Assembly: GCA_963576475.1 (NCBI GenBank)
Contig: OY754978.1
Coordinates: forward strand, 3,087,364 to 3,151,363
DNA: 64,000 bases
Direction: 5' to 3'
From: Molanna angustata
Lineage: Eukaryota > Arthropoda > Insecta > Trichoptera > Molannidae
The translations under genes were made by a program, and so were the position numbers. Position 1 is the stretch's first letter; every line of letters begins with the position of its first letter. The notes under the pieces were generated by a model. The model made no database searches. It worked only from the letters and a program-made list of their open reading frames with translations, and was not told where the DNA came from. Shown in pieces: positions 34,316-45,810 of the stretch.

Positions 34316-34701
34316 TTTCTTTCCATGTGTTTCAAGACCATCAGATAGTTCCTGTGCTTCCTTATCTTGCGCTGCACCTCGTGGAACAGATACCTGATCT
34401 GCATGCATATGACCAGCGACGCCATCGACAGGAACACGTTGCTCCAGAGAAGCATGTGCATGTGATGGGCGAGGTCCACAGAGAGGGCGGCCAGGTCGAA
34501 CCCCAGCTCAGTGTAGTGGGCCACGGGGGCCCTCCTGTCCCTGGTGACGGAGCCCCCTCCCCCAATCTGCCCCAACTGTCCAGAGAACACGTCCTGATAG
34601 ATCTCAGAGGCGCTGTAGGAGGAGAGATTGGACCTCGACTCCATAATATGCATCATGTAGCGGAATATGACGTGGAGAGTGCGAATAGCCAACAGGACGC
34701 A
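34316..34701 (-). CDS. AMFR: gp78/AMFR E3 ligase, exon 3 of those seen (membrane region)
   Basis: Residues about 139-267. Begins CVLLAIRTLHVIFRYMMHIM (membrane helix), has a polar loop with a short Gly run, then ALSVDLAHHMHMLLWSNVFL and MASLVICMQIRYLFHEVQRK, matching the last membrane helices of gp78, and ends HRNYLMVLKHMER. The basic stretch RKIRKHRNY is the cytosolic exit before the RING. Acceptor TTATTACAG (34703-34702), donor AGAAA/GTTAGT (34315). The interrupted codon (AA|C) is completed in exon 25268-25378 to read MERNYPMATNEEL. GC-rich third positions contrast with the AT-rich surroundings, so the antisense strand is open too. Confidence 0.97.
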
Positions 34702-34774
34702 CTGTAATAATAAAAATACATTAATTTAATACCTTGAGAATAATTTTGTTCACCTGACACAAGCATTTATATTT

Positions 34775-34930
34775 TATGAAAATTTTGGGCTCTGTGCATC
34801 AAATGGATCAAAAGTTATAAGGGGGGAGACAGACACACACTAAATGTTCTACTCAAAATTCTAAATTCATCCATATGCATAACATGTATGCTACGAAGCC
34901 TCTAAGTTGGAGTTTTTTTGCATGCAAAAA
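34775..34930 (+). repeat. Partial copy of foldback family F arm
   Basis: GGGCTCTGTGCATC, ATGGATCAAAAGTTATAAGG and CGAAGCCTCTAAGTTGG match the inner arm of the foldback element at 4795-6407. Confidence 0.75.
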
Positions 34931-34999
34931 GTCCACTTCCGCCATACCAAATTTTCCTTCCTAGTACCCGTGTATTTGCTTAAAACTGTTATGTTCTTC

Positions 35000-35190
35000 T
35001 TCTTCTTCTTGTGTCATATCAAGTCTCCCCGACGTTGACAACCACCATAGAAAAAGCCTCCCTGTCCTGTGCAGTGCGAAACAGCTCCTCCACAGTTCTT
35101 ATACCAGTCCATTTGTGGATGTTTCGCAGTGCGGAAAGCTACCTTCTTCCGACCCCTCTACGACCCTCAATCCTGCCCTTCATTTTATTA
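35000..35190 (-). mobile_element. LINE 3' end (RTE-like)
   Basis: Minus strand reads GRIEGRRGRKKVAFRTAKHP, with a frame break before WTGIRTVEEL and DREAFSMVVANVGET, then a (GAA)n tail at 34993-35011. Typical end of RTE-like polymerases; heavily truncated. Confidence 0.7.
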
Positions 35191-36190
35191 TGTTAAGAGA
35201 AATAAATTCTCTAAAAAATATCGAGAGTTGGATGATAAATATGATTGGATTTAGGAATTATTACAATAAATTAATGACATATATAAAATAAAAATGAAAT
35301 AAATCAAGAAAAACAAATAAATAACGGTAAAAAATGTCAAAAAGCATCTGATTTGTCGATTAGGGAAATCAAATATCATTTTACTGACTTGAACTTATAT
35401 ACGGTAGAAGTTTGATATTTTAACAGAAAAATTTAATATTTTTATACCTATAAAAATATTCGATTTATGTACACATTGGTACAAGTACATAGGTACACAA
35501 ACAAAAATTAAATGATAATTTTGGCGTGGTTCAGAGGTGACATCTATGCGAAAACATTGTCACCTCATGTATTTTTCATTGTATACAAACCAATTTTCTC
35601 AATGGATGGCGTTACAAAAAAGTTTCTTCGTCACTTCATTGATGGCAATATTGTCAATCGGCTTATTTTCAATTGAAATAAAAATAAAAAGGAGAATCGG
35701 TGAACATTGCGCAGGCGCATAAAGTGACCACGTAAATCAGCCGATGACAGGTCGTAAGCCCTGTAGGTGCCTTGATTTCCCGGTTTTCGAGTAATATTAC
35801 AGTTTCGTCTCTATTGAAATATTAAAAAAAAAAAATTGACAACAAAAAATGGCCGATGCTAAGCGCCTGATATGTATATGAAACGCAATCTGTACGGCAT
35901 ACGCCTTTGCAAGTAGAAGAATTTGACGACATTTATAAATTCCATCAAATTATCTTAACCAAATTTAAATGGAATCATTCCTAAAGTACCGCCTTTCTAA
36001 CGAAAAAATAATTGTAGCTGCGCCTTGTCGACGAGCTGCAACATGTATATCCTCGATGATTCTCGAATATTCACGACGATTAACGAAGATCAACGAACCA
36101 TAGCCCACCGCTGTTGATACGAGCCAATCTACAAATCTCCATTCATGCGTTGATCGTTTAAGAGAGTAGAGTCGCGTTTAATCTTAATTT
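35190..36190. other. Unassigned intron sequence
   Basis: AT-rich gp78 intron sequence with no gene. AGCCGATGACAGGTCGTAAG at about 35740 is shared with 58700, so at least one short dispersed repeat is present. Confidence 0.45.
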
Positions 36191-36202
36191 ATTAGTTCCG
36201 AC

Positions 36203-36620
36203 TAGTGTCCGACCGAAGGTCAGATTTTGGCCAAAGCCGAAGCCGATTGTTCGGCCTTAGCCGTAAGGTTTGGCTAAGGTTAAAGAAGGTTTTACTAAAA
36301 AAATCGATTAAAATAATAAATAATCTGCTTTCATGACTTAGTTGGTTAGATATCTAACTACTAAGCCAAGGGTCCTGGGTCGTTTGATTTTACTAAAAAA
36401 ATTCGATTAAAATAATGAATAATCGGCTTTCGTGACTCATTTGGTATGATATCTGACTACTGAGCCAAGGGTCCTGGGTTCGATTCCAATATTACATATT
36501 TATCATCTCATTAAATATTCGGCTTCGGCCGAAAATTCGGATTATTTTTGGCCGAAGCCGAAGGTGTTTTATTTTGCCGAAGGTGGCCGAAGCCGAAGCC
36601 GAAGCTTCGGTCGGACACTA
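36203..36620. mobile_element. hAT-type MITE with two tRNA-like modules (family T)
   Basis: Perfect 16-bp inverted termini TAGTGTCCGACCGAAG, flanked by the exact 8-bp duplication GTTCCGAC (36195-36202 and 36621-36628). Orientation is opposite to the copy at 8670-9496. It carries two tRNA-like units. The second keeps an intact B box (GGTTCGATTCC) and looks like the ancestral SINE-type head; the first has the shortened GGTCGTTTGATT form seen in all five units of the other copy. Confidence 0.93.
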
Positions 36621-37303
36621 GTTCCGACCCACGACATCACAAATTAATTAACTTATTATTTGTATTGTATCTATTTTATTCGAATATACCAGTCTTGATC
36701 ATGTAAGTTCTTTTATTTGAAACCTTTCATCACTATTAACAATATACATGTTATCTACTCTTTACCTACCCCATGAACATTGAAATAATATGGTCATATT
36801 ATTTTTCATACAATTTGCCTATACAATAATGCGTGTTATACAGATCGAAGATGCCTTTCTTTGCATTTGCAATTGAAGATTTCAATGTTTTGTCCTCATG
36901 AGTCTTATCATCAGAACTCGATAAAACGTATATGTGTGATCACCTATGAAGCACTCCCTTTCTATATAAAAAAGAAATGATTAAAATCGGATAATATGGT
37001 AAAGCAATAAAAAAATAAATCTTAACTCCCCAGTATATAATACTTACACGTAAAACGCACCCCTCATACGCATGATGAACACTTACATATAATCACGAAC
37101 ATCTGGATGTCGATATTTTTCTTTTAGGACCTAACTCATTTTCTACTGCCATCACTTCGAAGTAATAATGATTGATTCAAGATTGAATGGAGTAAACTAT
37201 GTGAGCTTGCAGGTACCTATACATTCTCCCTTTCACTTATATTTATTTCACTGAAAGGAGATCAAACTGGAAGTGTGATACTTGTAAATCAGGACCCCGT
37301 CCA

Positions 37304-38323
37304 ATGCATTCTACGGACAATACTTTGTTGTCGTCGAAACAAAAAGATGACAGTACGGCAATAATTAATGTATCAGAGTTGGTTACTGAAATCCGAAAGT
37401 TAACTCTTCAACTCCAGTCAACTAATTTGAGACTTGATGAGTTCGAAAAGACTATCGAATTCAACAATAATCTTGTTGAGGAACTCAAACTGAAAGTGAA
37501 TATTCTTGAAAACAAACCTACTAAAATGGACAATCTGGAATCCAATTTCATCGATCTCAAACATACTGTTATGAGATTGAAAAGTGAAAACATTCACATG
37601 GAGCAGACTAAATTGAGCAATAACGTGGAGATTCGAGGTCTCCCTGTAACCCCCAATGAAGATGTCGCTTCAATTGTACTCAAAATTGGAAGCAGTGTTG
37701 GCTGCATTATCAAACAGGATGACATTGAGTCTGTCAATCGAATTGAAACAAAAAGAAATCACGTTGACAACAAACCGGGAAATATTATTGCAAAATTTCG
37801 GTCGAAGACAAAGAAAGATGAACTCATCGCAGCTGTAAAAAAGATGAAAGGTATTAACAGTAACACACTGGAAATGCCTGGAAAAACTGTTAAGATATAT
37901 GTCAATGATCATCTTACATGGAAGAGCAAGTCTCTTCTGTGGGCTGCGAGAGATTTCAAGCTAAAAAATAATTACAATTTTTTATGGATCAGAGATTCGA
38001 AAATTTACATTCGAAAGAACGAGATTCACTCAACTGAAAAATTTTACTTAATTATTTTGTGTTACATGTATTATTTATTTTTCAATCACTTTATATTTTT
38101 TGATTATATTCCGTTTTTCTACCTTACCACTCACTTCTGTCATATCACACACATACATTTACACTCAACCACACAATTATACTCTATACAAGACTCACAT
38201 TGTCACAGACATCACAGTGGACTTTTTAGTGACACCCAGTTTGTATCGAACCCAATTTATTATTACCCATTGGGACTATTTATTATGATTTATTCCTCCT
38301 TGCATTTATTTGCCACGCACTGA
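37304..38323 (+). CDS. LINE ORF1 protein (coiled coil plus FP-like domain)
   Basis: 339-residue frame. The first 110 residues are Leu/Glu/Lys-rich and probably a coiled coil (ELVTEIRKLTLQLQS, ELKLKVNILENKPT). Then NNVEIRGLPVTPNEDV begins a domain also found in insect retrotransposon ORF1s and related to the baculovirus FP protein family, ending near KIYIRKNEIHS. The remaining 90 residues are low-complexity and probably not coding originally. Upstream and in frame is WKCDTCKSGPRP (37268-37303), the W-x-C-x2-C end of a PHD finger, so the original start lay further 5' and the element is truncated or diverged there. Predicted role: nucleic-acid-binding protein of the retrotransposon particle. Confidence 0.7.
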   Translation: MHSTDNTLLSSKQKDDSTAIINVSELVTEIRKLTLQLQSTNLRLDEFEKTIEFNNNLVEELKLKVNILENKPTKMDNLESNFIDLKHTVMRLKSENIHMEQTKLSNNVEIRGLPVTPNEDVASIVLKIGSSVGCIIKQDDIESVNRIETKRNHVDNKPGNIIAKFRSKTKKDELIAAVKKMKGINSNTLEMPGKTVKIYVNDHLTWKSKSLLWAARDFKLKNNYNFLWIRDSKIYIRKNEIHSTEKFYLIILCYMYYLFFNHFIFFDYIPFFYLTTHFCHITHIHLHSTTQLYSIQDSHCHRHHSGLFSDTQFVSNPIYYYPLGLFIMIYSSLHLFATH

Positions 38324-38394
38324 TAATGTTATTATTTATATTATGTAGGTACTATTTGTTTATTATCTCTGAAATTTAATTATTATTTTTTTAA

Positions 38395-41060
38395 ATGAGA
38401 CTCACAATTTATTACCAAAATGTTAGAGGTTTGCGTACTAAAACAAATACCTTTCTTCAAAATTCATCCTCCAACGACTTCGATGTTTATGCATTAACGG
38501 AGACATGGCTTACGAGTGGTATTGTCGATTGTGAACTATTTGATTCTCGTTATATTGTACATAGACGGGACCGATCTTATGATACAACAGGTCAACGTCT
38601 AGGAGGTGGTGTTTTATTGGCGGTTCGTTGTGATATTTCTGCTAAGTTCGTCCTAATTTTCAATCCCGCGCTGAAGACGTTTGGGTCTCATTTAGTTCAA
38701 ACACTCGCTCTAATTCTAGTCTACATGTTTGCTGTGTATATATTCCAAAGGGACCTACTTATCTAAATCACATGGAAAACTTTCTCAATGGGTTATCCAA
38801 ATTAACCTTAGACTATCCGTGTGATAAGTTTCTTATTTTTGGTGATTTTAATATACCTGAAATTACTTGGTTTAAAGCCAGTAAAAATATATTTCTCTCT
38901 CCACTTGTTGTGCCTTCTCCAGTCAGTGCTTTATTTGTTGATAATATTAATTTTGCTGGAATAAATCAATATAATTTTGTAACTAACTCTAACAATCGTA
39001 TACTTGATCTCGTCCTGTGTAATGAATCTGTCCACGTCTCTGCCTGTGATGATCCTGTCATAGATGAAGACATTCACCATAAATCACTGACTGTATACTG
39101 ACTGACTAGTCCCTCTGTATTGGTTGGTGAGAGAAGATTTATACATATTTTTAAACAGGGTGATTATGAAATGATTAACTCAGGACTTAGTTAAGTCAAC
39201 TGGGTAAATGTACTCGCACAATATAATATTGACTCTGCTGTTGAAAATTTTTATTCAATATTACATGACTTAATCAATACTTATATACCTAGAAAAATCT
39301 CAGCAAATTCTAAATACCCGCCATGGTATAACCCTGCTTTAATTAAAATTACTAACGAAAAATACAGTTTTTTTAGAAAATATAAAATATCCAAAAATCC
39401 TTTAGACTATTTGACATTTTCACTTCTTCGAAAACGTCACAAAACTTTGAGCCGTGAATGTTATAATCAATTCATCTCAAGAACTGAGAATGCTATCTCT
39501 GTTGATCCCTCTCACATCTGGAAATATGTTAAATTAACATCCAATACTTACGCTATGCCTAGCACTATGCAGTTTATGAATAAAACAGAACACCATGGAC
39601 AAGGAATATCCAATCTTTTCTCAGATTATTTCAGTTCTGTTTTTGACAATGCTTCTCTGATTCATAATCCATTATGTTACAATTTGAACACCCATGCTGG
39701 GAATATTGATAAAATTAGTATCAACCAAGCATCCACATTAAACTATCTACTTAAAATCGATCTTAAGAAAGGTGCTGGTCCTGACAATATCCCGCCATAT
39801 TTCATTTTCATGTGTGCTAACAATCTTTGCACCCCCCTATCCTACCTATTTTGTAGATCACTTAATGAGGGCACAATGCCATCATGCTGGAAGCAAGCAT
39901 TTGTATCACCTGTCTTTAAGTCTGGCGATAAGGCTGATGTAAAAAATTATAGACCCATTTCCAAACTTTGTATATTCGCTAAAATATTTGAAAAAATAAT
40001 ATATGACCAATTGTTTCCAGCTTTAAAGCCATTCTTGAATTCTAACCAGCATGGCTTTGTAAGTGGTCGCTCAACTGTTAGCAATCTTGTAACATTTATT
40101 GAATTCCTCCATGAAAAAATGGACAGTAAAACACAAGCTGACTCAATATACACTGACTATAGCAAGGCATTTGATAAGGTTGTTCACAGCACATTACTTG
40201 AAAAACTTCACCATATTGGTATTCACGGAGATTTATATAGATGGTTTTCTTCTTATATTTCCAATAGAAGTCAAGCTGTGGTAGTCGGTGGATTTAAGTC
40301 GAGTTGGGTTCGTGTTACCTCAGGAGTTCCTCAGGGTTCCTTGCTAGGGCCTCTACTTTTTAATATTTACATAAATGATATATCAAATTGTTTTTTGTTT
40401 TCGCATGTTTTACTTTTCGCTGATGACATGAAAGTTTTTGCTTGTGTCAAAAGTGTGGAGGACTGTCAGAACATCCAAAATGATTTAAATCGCCTTGATC
40501 AGTACTGTCAACACCATAATCTGAAGATTAATAGCGATAAATGCTTTGCTGTTCAGTTCACTAGAAACCGGAATATTGTTAAATTTACTTATAAACTAGA
40601 TAACCATCCTGTTATTACAACCACCGAAATAAAAGATCTAGGCATAAAGTTAGATAGTAAATTACTCTTGGACAAGCACATAGATAGTATCACTTCTAAA
40701 GCATCCAAAATGCTGGGATATGTTATCCGTTTGTGCAGACAGTTTAGTAATGTTTCTACATTTAAAACTCTTTATTTCACATATGTTCGCAGTATTGTTG
40801 AATATGCATCCCAAGTATGGTCTCCTTCTTATACCACATATAAAATAAGAGTTGAAAGGTTACAAAAAAAATTCTTAGATATCTTGACTTTCGTACACAT
40901 AGAGACCACATCAGTTATTCTGACTCATTGAAGCACTACAAAATGACTTCACTTGAAAGCCGTACAACTGTGGCAGATATTATTTTTTTATTCAAAATTG
41001 CTAATTCAACGGTTGACTGCCCTGATCTGCTAGAACGCTTGACTCTGAGAGTGCCAACAG
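38395..41060 (+). pseudogene. LINE ORF2 (endonuclease and reverse transcriptase), broken
   Basis: Apurinic-type endonuclease begins IYYQNVRGLRTKTNTF, with ALTETWL and, after a frameshift near 38680, FLIFGDFNIPEITW. Stops at about 39099 and 39193 interrupt the linker. The reverse transcriptase is open from 39411 to 40931 with GPDNIPPYF, YRPISKL, QHGFVSGRST, YSKAFDKV, GVPQGSLLGPLLFNIYINDI and catalytic LLFADDMKVF. Another frameshift near 40880 separates it from the C-terminal part (DSLKHYKMTSLESR). No RNase H domain. The FADD box and order fit the Jockey/CR1 group. Several disruptions, so no active protein is expected. Confidence 0.88.
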
Positions 41061-41338
41061 GCAACAAGACCGACTAGACTGACTAACTTACTTTACCTCC
41101 CCATTTGCAACACTAATGCCAGACAGAACTCCTTCATATACCGCACTTCCCATTTTTATAACTCCCAGATTAGTGATACAGATCTTTTTAACTCCCCATT
41201 AATTACAATAAAAAATAAATTATTAAGCATTCTGCCATAATCTTAACTTTCCACTCTGATGAATTGGGTGTATCGCATAAAAATTCACGCACATACATAC
41301 ACACACCCACACATACTCACACACCCTCACATAAACAC

Positions 41339-41341
<3 letters not shown>

Positions 41342-41383
<42 letters not shown>
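41342..41383. repeat. (CA)n microsatellite
   Basis: Uninterrupted CA dinucleotide repeat of about 21 units, in the 3' UTR of the Jockey-type LINE after ACACATACTCACACACCCTC-like degenerate sequence. Confidence 0.98.
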
Positions 41384-41384
<1 letters not shown>

Positions 41385-42000
41385 GGTAGCATATATTGTA
41401 GTTTTAACTTTTGTCTTACTTAATATTCATTGTTTTTTTCTTACACTACTATAATTTATAAGGTAATAATGTATACATTTAATTGATGCTGGGCGTGACT
41501 ATTTTTTTTATATTGTATATCATCATTTTACTTGTCCAGTCATTGTTTGTGTACTTTCAATAAAATAAAATAAAATAAAAAATAAAAATAGACACGCTCA
41601 CACACATATACACATCCTTACACTCATACGTACACACATACACATACACTCATGTACTATCATTCAGTTAATAATGTGGAAATTTGTTATTGGTTTTAGT
41701 CTTATACTAATGCATCTATATAAAAAAAAATATTATAATTCCCGGAAATAAAATAAAATAAAATATCCATTGGGTTAGTGAGGAGTAAAAATCAAGTCCA
41801 ATTGATAACCATTCTATATTTGGTAGTGGTTTATAAATAGGCTAGATGAGTATTTATTTAGAACGCCATACTGTATAGAACGGCTTATACATGATATCGC
41901 TATGTTTTCCCTGAGTCGCAATAGATAATGGGTGGAAAACAGAATTGGTTAAACAAGCACTATGTCACGAAATTAATAGACATTATACGATTATCTGAGT

Positions 42001-42766
42001 CAGGGGGGTCCAACCTCAAATAACTCGAGGGCCACATTTCAAAAAAATATTTGTCCGTGAACCGCGACAAAAATAAAATTCATTCATACCATCACGTTAT
42101 ATCACACAGCGTGGGGTAAACAGCGACAGCGGTGAGGGTGTGCATTATCTTGTAAAACGAAGCGTTACACATGCGTACATTCCACACTCTCGTCTCGTCT
42201 TCCTTTCTATCTTTCCTTTGACTATGAGTTGTTCTTCTTCTTCTTGTGCCGTTCCTAACGGTGGTTGGCGACCATCACACCAAACTCATCCGATCCTGCG
42301 CCAAGTTAATTAGTGACGCCACATCCGGAATACCGAACCACTGCCAGAGATTTTTAAGCCACGATATTCTTTTACGCCCCATACTCCGTCTTCCCTCTAT
42401 CTTTCCTTCCACTATAAGTTGTAGATGGGCATATCTATCACCACGGAATATGTGGCCAAAATATGTTGCATATAGAACTCTTTCATTGGAGACTCTATCG
42501 ACCCATGATATGCGCATCAACATTATTTGTATAAGGGCATATTTATCACCACGGAATATGTGGCCAAAGTATGCGGCTTTGCATCTCTTGCGACGGTGGT
42601 CAGCAACTGTCTCTCACCATTTCTCCGTCATTTACAAAACTCTTTCGTTGGAGACTCTATCGACCCAATGTTAGATGTAATAAGGATGCACATGTATTTG
42701 TTTGAATTCATTCATTCTTTGAAAAAATAATAAATTGGGCCGCACACCGCAGTTTAGCCAGCCCCT
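42001..42766. mobile_element. hAT-type MITE containing LINE debris
   Basis: Starts CAGGGGGGTCCAACCT and ends AGTTTAGCCAGCCCCT, imperfect inverted termini of hAT (CAGGGGTGGCCAAACT) type. Flanking 8-bp sequences ATCTGAGT (41993-42000) and ATCTAAGT (42767-42774) differ at one base, consistent with an old duplication. The interior holds minus-strand LINE tails. Confidence 0.75.
42232..42695 (-). mobile_element. Two LINE C-terminal fragments (RTE-like)
   Basis: Minus strand, frame 42275-42523: RISWVDRVSNERVLYATYFG, HIFRGDRYAHLQLIVEGKIE and KRISWLKNLWQWFGIPD, then a (GAA)n tail at 42232. A second, partly repeated fragment covers 42530-42695 (AKYFGHIFRGDKYAL-type reading). Nested in the hAT MITE. 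Confidence 0.7.
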
Positions 42767-43057
42767 ATCTAAGTGATGTAATGACTGACATACGACCGCG
42801 TGATAGCTTTCATCGATTTAGTGTTATTTTTAAAACATTCATCCTGTATTTGCTGACGTGTATCATACTATTAACCGTCAAAACTACGGACGTTGACAAG
42901 AAAAGATCGGAGAGAGATTTTGAATACAACAGAGCGAGACAAGAGAATTTTGATTCCTTCCTAAAATATTAGGTCCTTACATATGAAATTGGCGTTTGTA
43001 TGGGAGGAACATAAAGTCGATTATTTTTAAATAAAGGTAATATATTTATTAATCAAA

Positions 43058-43373
43058 CTATGTACCATTGCTATCTATGCACTTTTGCCATCTCATAGGT
43101 ATTTCATCGATCTCTTTACTAAAAAAACCATTCGGACGGGAATCAATAAAATCTTTGAAGGCGGTTTGGACTGCCCCATCGGAGTTGAATTTTTTCACTT
43201 GCAAGAAGTTATCCAAATTTCGTAAAAAATGGTAATCTGTTGAGGCAAGGTCCGGAGAGTACGGTGGATGTCTTAGACATTCAAATTGAAGCTCCTCTAA
43301 TTTGGTAGCCGTCTGTTGTGCAGTGTGTGGTTTAGCGTTATCATGAAGCAGCAGTGGCCTAGAGCAGGGGTGG
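43058..43373 (-). pseudogene. mariner transposase, C-terminal part
   Basis: Contains RPLLLHDNAKPHTAQ, with the second catalytic Asp, and PPYSPDLASTDYHF, with the third Asp at the D34D spacing, then IPMRWQKCIDSNG at the end. The upstream continuation is cut at 43374 by the hAT insertion. Confidence 0.9.
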
Positions 43374-45150
43374 GCAGACTTACACCATCGGCGGTCTACA
43401 ATATAAAAATTGGACGACAAGCGATCGACTCACAAGCAGAAAAAATAATTGGTACTTACCTACATACTACTTAGAGGTCGATGAATGGCACTGCGTGTTT
43501 TCCGCTAATATCTCGTTGGAAGGCACGTATTTACTAAGTGCCAAACGTAAACACGAAGACAGATGTTTGTCAGTAAGCCGATTGCGGTATTTGACTTAAT
43601 TATTTTCATTTCAGAAAATGCAGATTCACACAAATACGTTGACCCAAACAAAGCAGTTAATAGTTGGGCAATTTGCTTTAGATTTGGGTATTTTTCTTGC
43701 GTTAAAAGATACCAAAATGTGGTATCTGTTGCTCTGGCTTTGAGGTGTATGTCTGAAATAATCTGCATTATCTCGTTTTCAAGAGAAGGCAAATCCATGT
43801 CAAAAGTATTCGATATTTCAGAAGCAATTATTTCAACATCCTCACAAGAAAATGGATAAGTCATGAAAGTAGCAACGTTTGTCAATTTTTGTAAGCCTGA
43901 AAAACGTCTTTCAAACTCACTGATGATATTTCCACTTTCCGTTTCGTATTTATTGTAATTTGATACTGTGCTTGCTCTTGCTTTCAAAGCTGCAAAATTT
44001 TTCAAATCTTTTTTATTCAATTGATTAATCATAAGCTTCAATTTACTTTTAAATGAGTTGATTGCGCTAATCATGTCAATAATAGTTTTATCTTTGCCTT
44101 GCAGCTCCAAGTTTATAGGCTTCAAATGACCGGTCACGTCTGTAAGGAAAGCCAAATCACACAACCAACTTTCATTTTTAAGAATTTCAGTGTTATCACC
44201 TCTTTGATCCAGAAAAGAAATAATTTCAGGCAGTAATTCTTGAAACCATTCTAAGAACTTTCCCCGGCTCAGCCACCTTACGTCTGTATGGAGCAGTAAA
44301 TATGTGTGCTCAGATTCGCTGGCCTCCAATTGCACTTTGAAAAGGCGTCGTTGCAAACTTTTGGCTCTTATGGAGTTTACAATCTTCAAAGCAATACTCA
44401 TCACATCTGCCATGTATTGTATTTTTGAACACAACACTTGCTGATGAATGATGCAGTGAAATGAAAAAAAAGGTCGGGAAATTAGCTCTGCATAGTGCAA
44501 TAAATCCATTAGTATTTCCAGTCATTGATGGTGCTCCATGTGTTGTAATGCACACTAGTTTATATAGCAGCAGCTCGTAATTTTTCGTAAAACTTAAAAA
44601 AGCATCGTAGATGTCAGAACCGCGAGTGGTTCCTCTCAGAGGTATAATTGTTAAAAACACTTCTGTAGCTGTAGTATCTGGAAATTCGGTTAATATTGAC
44701 GTACACACCGTAGATACGTTAGTTTCACTTAGGACAAAATAATGATATTCTTACTAGCGGCAGAGTCAACGAGAGTTATGGAGAAACTGATAAATTAGTT
44801 CGGACTCCAGACGTCTGATCAGATCCAATTTCTGTATGAGGTACGAGACTTAATGGCGATGGCGAGACTGACGACAAACACGTGCCGTGCGGTAAACATC
44901 AAGCGCGGCACGTATTTGTCACCTCCGAGTGTTCTTGTATTATTATGGTTATAAAATTAAATAAATTTCGTTTTTAATTAATAAAGGTTATTTTAAATTG
45001 CTTTCTTGATAAGTATTCATTTTGGAGTAGAATTACGCTATTATTACGCCGGCCGGGCAGGGCTTTGTAAACTTTTAGGTACATTTTTGTAAGCATGCGC
45101 GCGATCGACCCTAAAACCGCTCGCGATCGACCGGTCGATCGATCTACCGT
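43374..45150 (-). mobile_element. hAT element (ZBED/GTF2IRD2-like transposase) inserted in mariner
   Basis: The left end CAGGGGTGGGCAGACTT starts exactly where the mariner reading stops, after GCCTAGAG. The right end is less clear, near the GGTCGATCGATCTACCG block at about 45120-45150. The inserted gene runs on the minus strand. Confidence 0.75.
43505..44708 (-). pseudogene. hAT transposase, broken
   Basis: Two frames: 44310-44708 (ELLLYKLVCITTHGAPSM, GNTNGFIAL) and, after a frameshift around 44480, 43505-44509 with HCIIHQQVLCSK, LLHTDVRWLSRGK and the dimerisation end (KYPNLKQIAQLLTALFGSTY, CESAFSEMKIIKS). This is the arrangement of hAT transposases related to ZBED5/GTF2IRD2: the catalytic region (HCIIHQ, DVRWLSRG) and the C-terminal hAT dimerisation domain. 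The N-terminal BED finger is missing or unrecognisable. A frameshift and no complete start make it inactive. Confidence 0.88.
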
Positions 45151-45159
45151 ACCGATGCT

Positions 45160-45810
45160 GACAACAGACATCTGCCGTAATCGTCTGGCCAGATTTAAGA
45201 AAGCTGCGTAGTGAACGACACCAGCACTAGTCCACCAAACGCTCACTAGTAACTTTTTTGGAGTCAATTTTCGCTTGGGGCATGGTTTGGCTGGTTCGGC
45301 AGGGTTCAGCCATTGCGATGAGCGCTTCCGTTTATCGTACAGGATCCACTATTCATCACAGGTAATGATTCGATTTAAAATCCCTTCATTATTGTGCCGG
45401 TTGAGTAATGCAACGCAGCAGTCAACGCGCGTTTGTTGATTTGCTTCACTCAATTCGTGAGGTACCTACCTTTCAAGCTTTTTCACCTTCCCAATTTGCT
45501 TCAAGTGGATTAAACAGTTTTATCACTAACACCGCAGCCTGCAGCTAACTCGGACGCGGTTTGCGATGGATCCACTTCCACAATAGCCTTCAATTCTTAA
45601 TTATCAACTTTGGTCTCCGGCCGTCCACGGGGCTTGTTCTGCAGGTCGAAATTTCCAGAACGAAAACGTTGGAACCAAAAACGCACTGTGTTTTCTTTTG
45701 CGACACCGTCGCCATACACATCATTAATCCTTAGAGCCATTTCTGCAGCACTGGTGCCACGGTGGAACTCATATTCGTAAATAACGCGATATTTCAAGTT
45801 TTCCATTTTA
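45160..45810 (-). pseudogene. mariner transposase, N-terminal and middle parts
   Basis: 45597-45806 reads YRVIYEYEFHRGTSAAEMAL and NTVRFWFQRFRSGNFDL, the paired helix-turn-helix DNA-binding region. Further on, TCDE followed by an in-frame TAG (45349-45351) and WILYDKR marks the first catalytic Asp. LLVSVWWTSAGVVHYAAFLN is followed by a one-base deletion. Several further shifts lie between. Antisense-independent relic in the gp78 intron. Confidence 0.88.

Larger units (their letters stand above)
37262..41590 (+). mobile_element. Jockey/CR1-group LINE, nearly full length, inactivated
   Basis: Order: ORF1 with a zinc-finger remnant and FP-like C-terminus; 70-bp gap; ORF2 with endonuclease then reverse transcriptase; 3' UTR with a (CA)n tract; terminal TAAAA-repeat tail at 41565-41590. 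At least four disruptions are visible in ORF2. The 5' end is not resolved. Antisense to gp78 inside its 25-kb intron. Confidence 0.88.

Noticed and set aside
34327..34707. 126-codon plus-strand frame
   Set aside because: Antisense shadow of gp78 exon 34316-34701; the minus-strand reading matches gp78 along its whole length.
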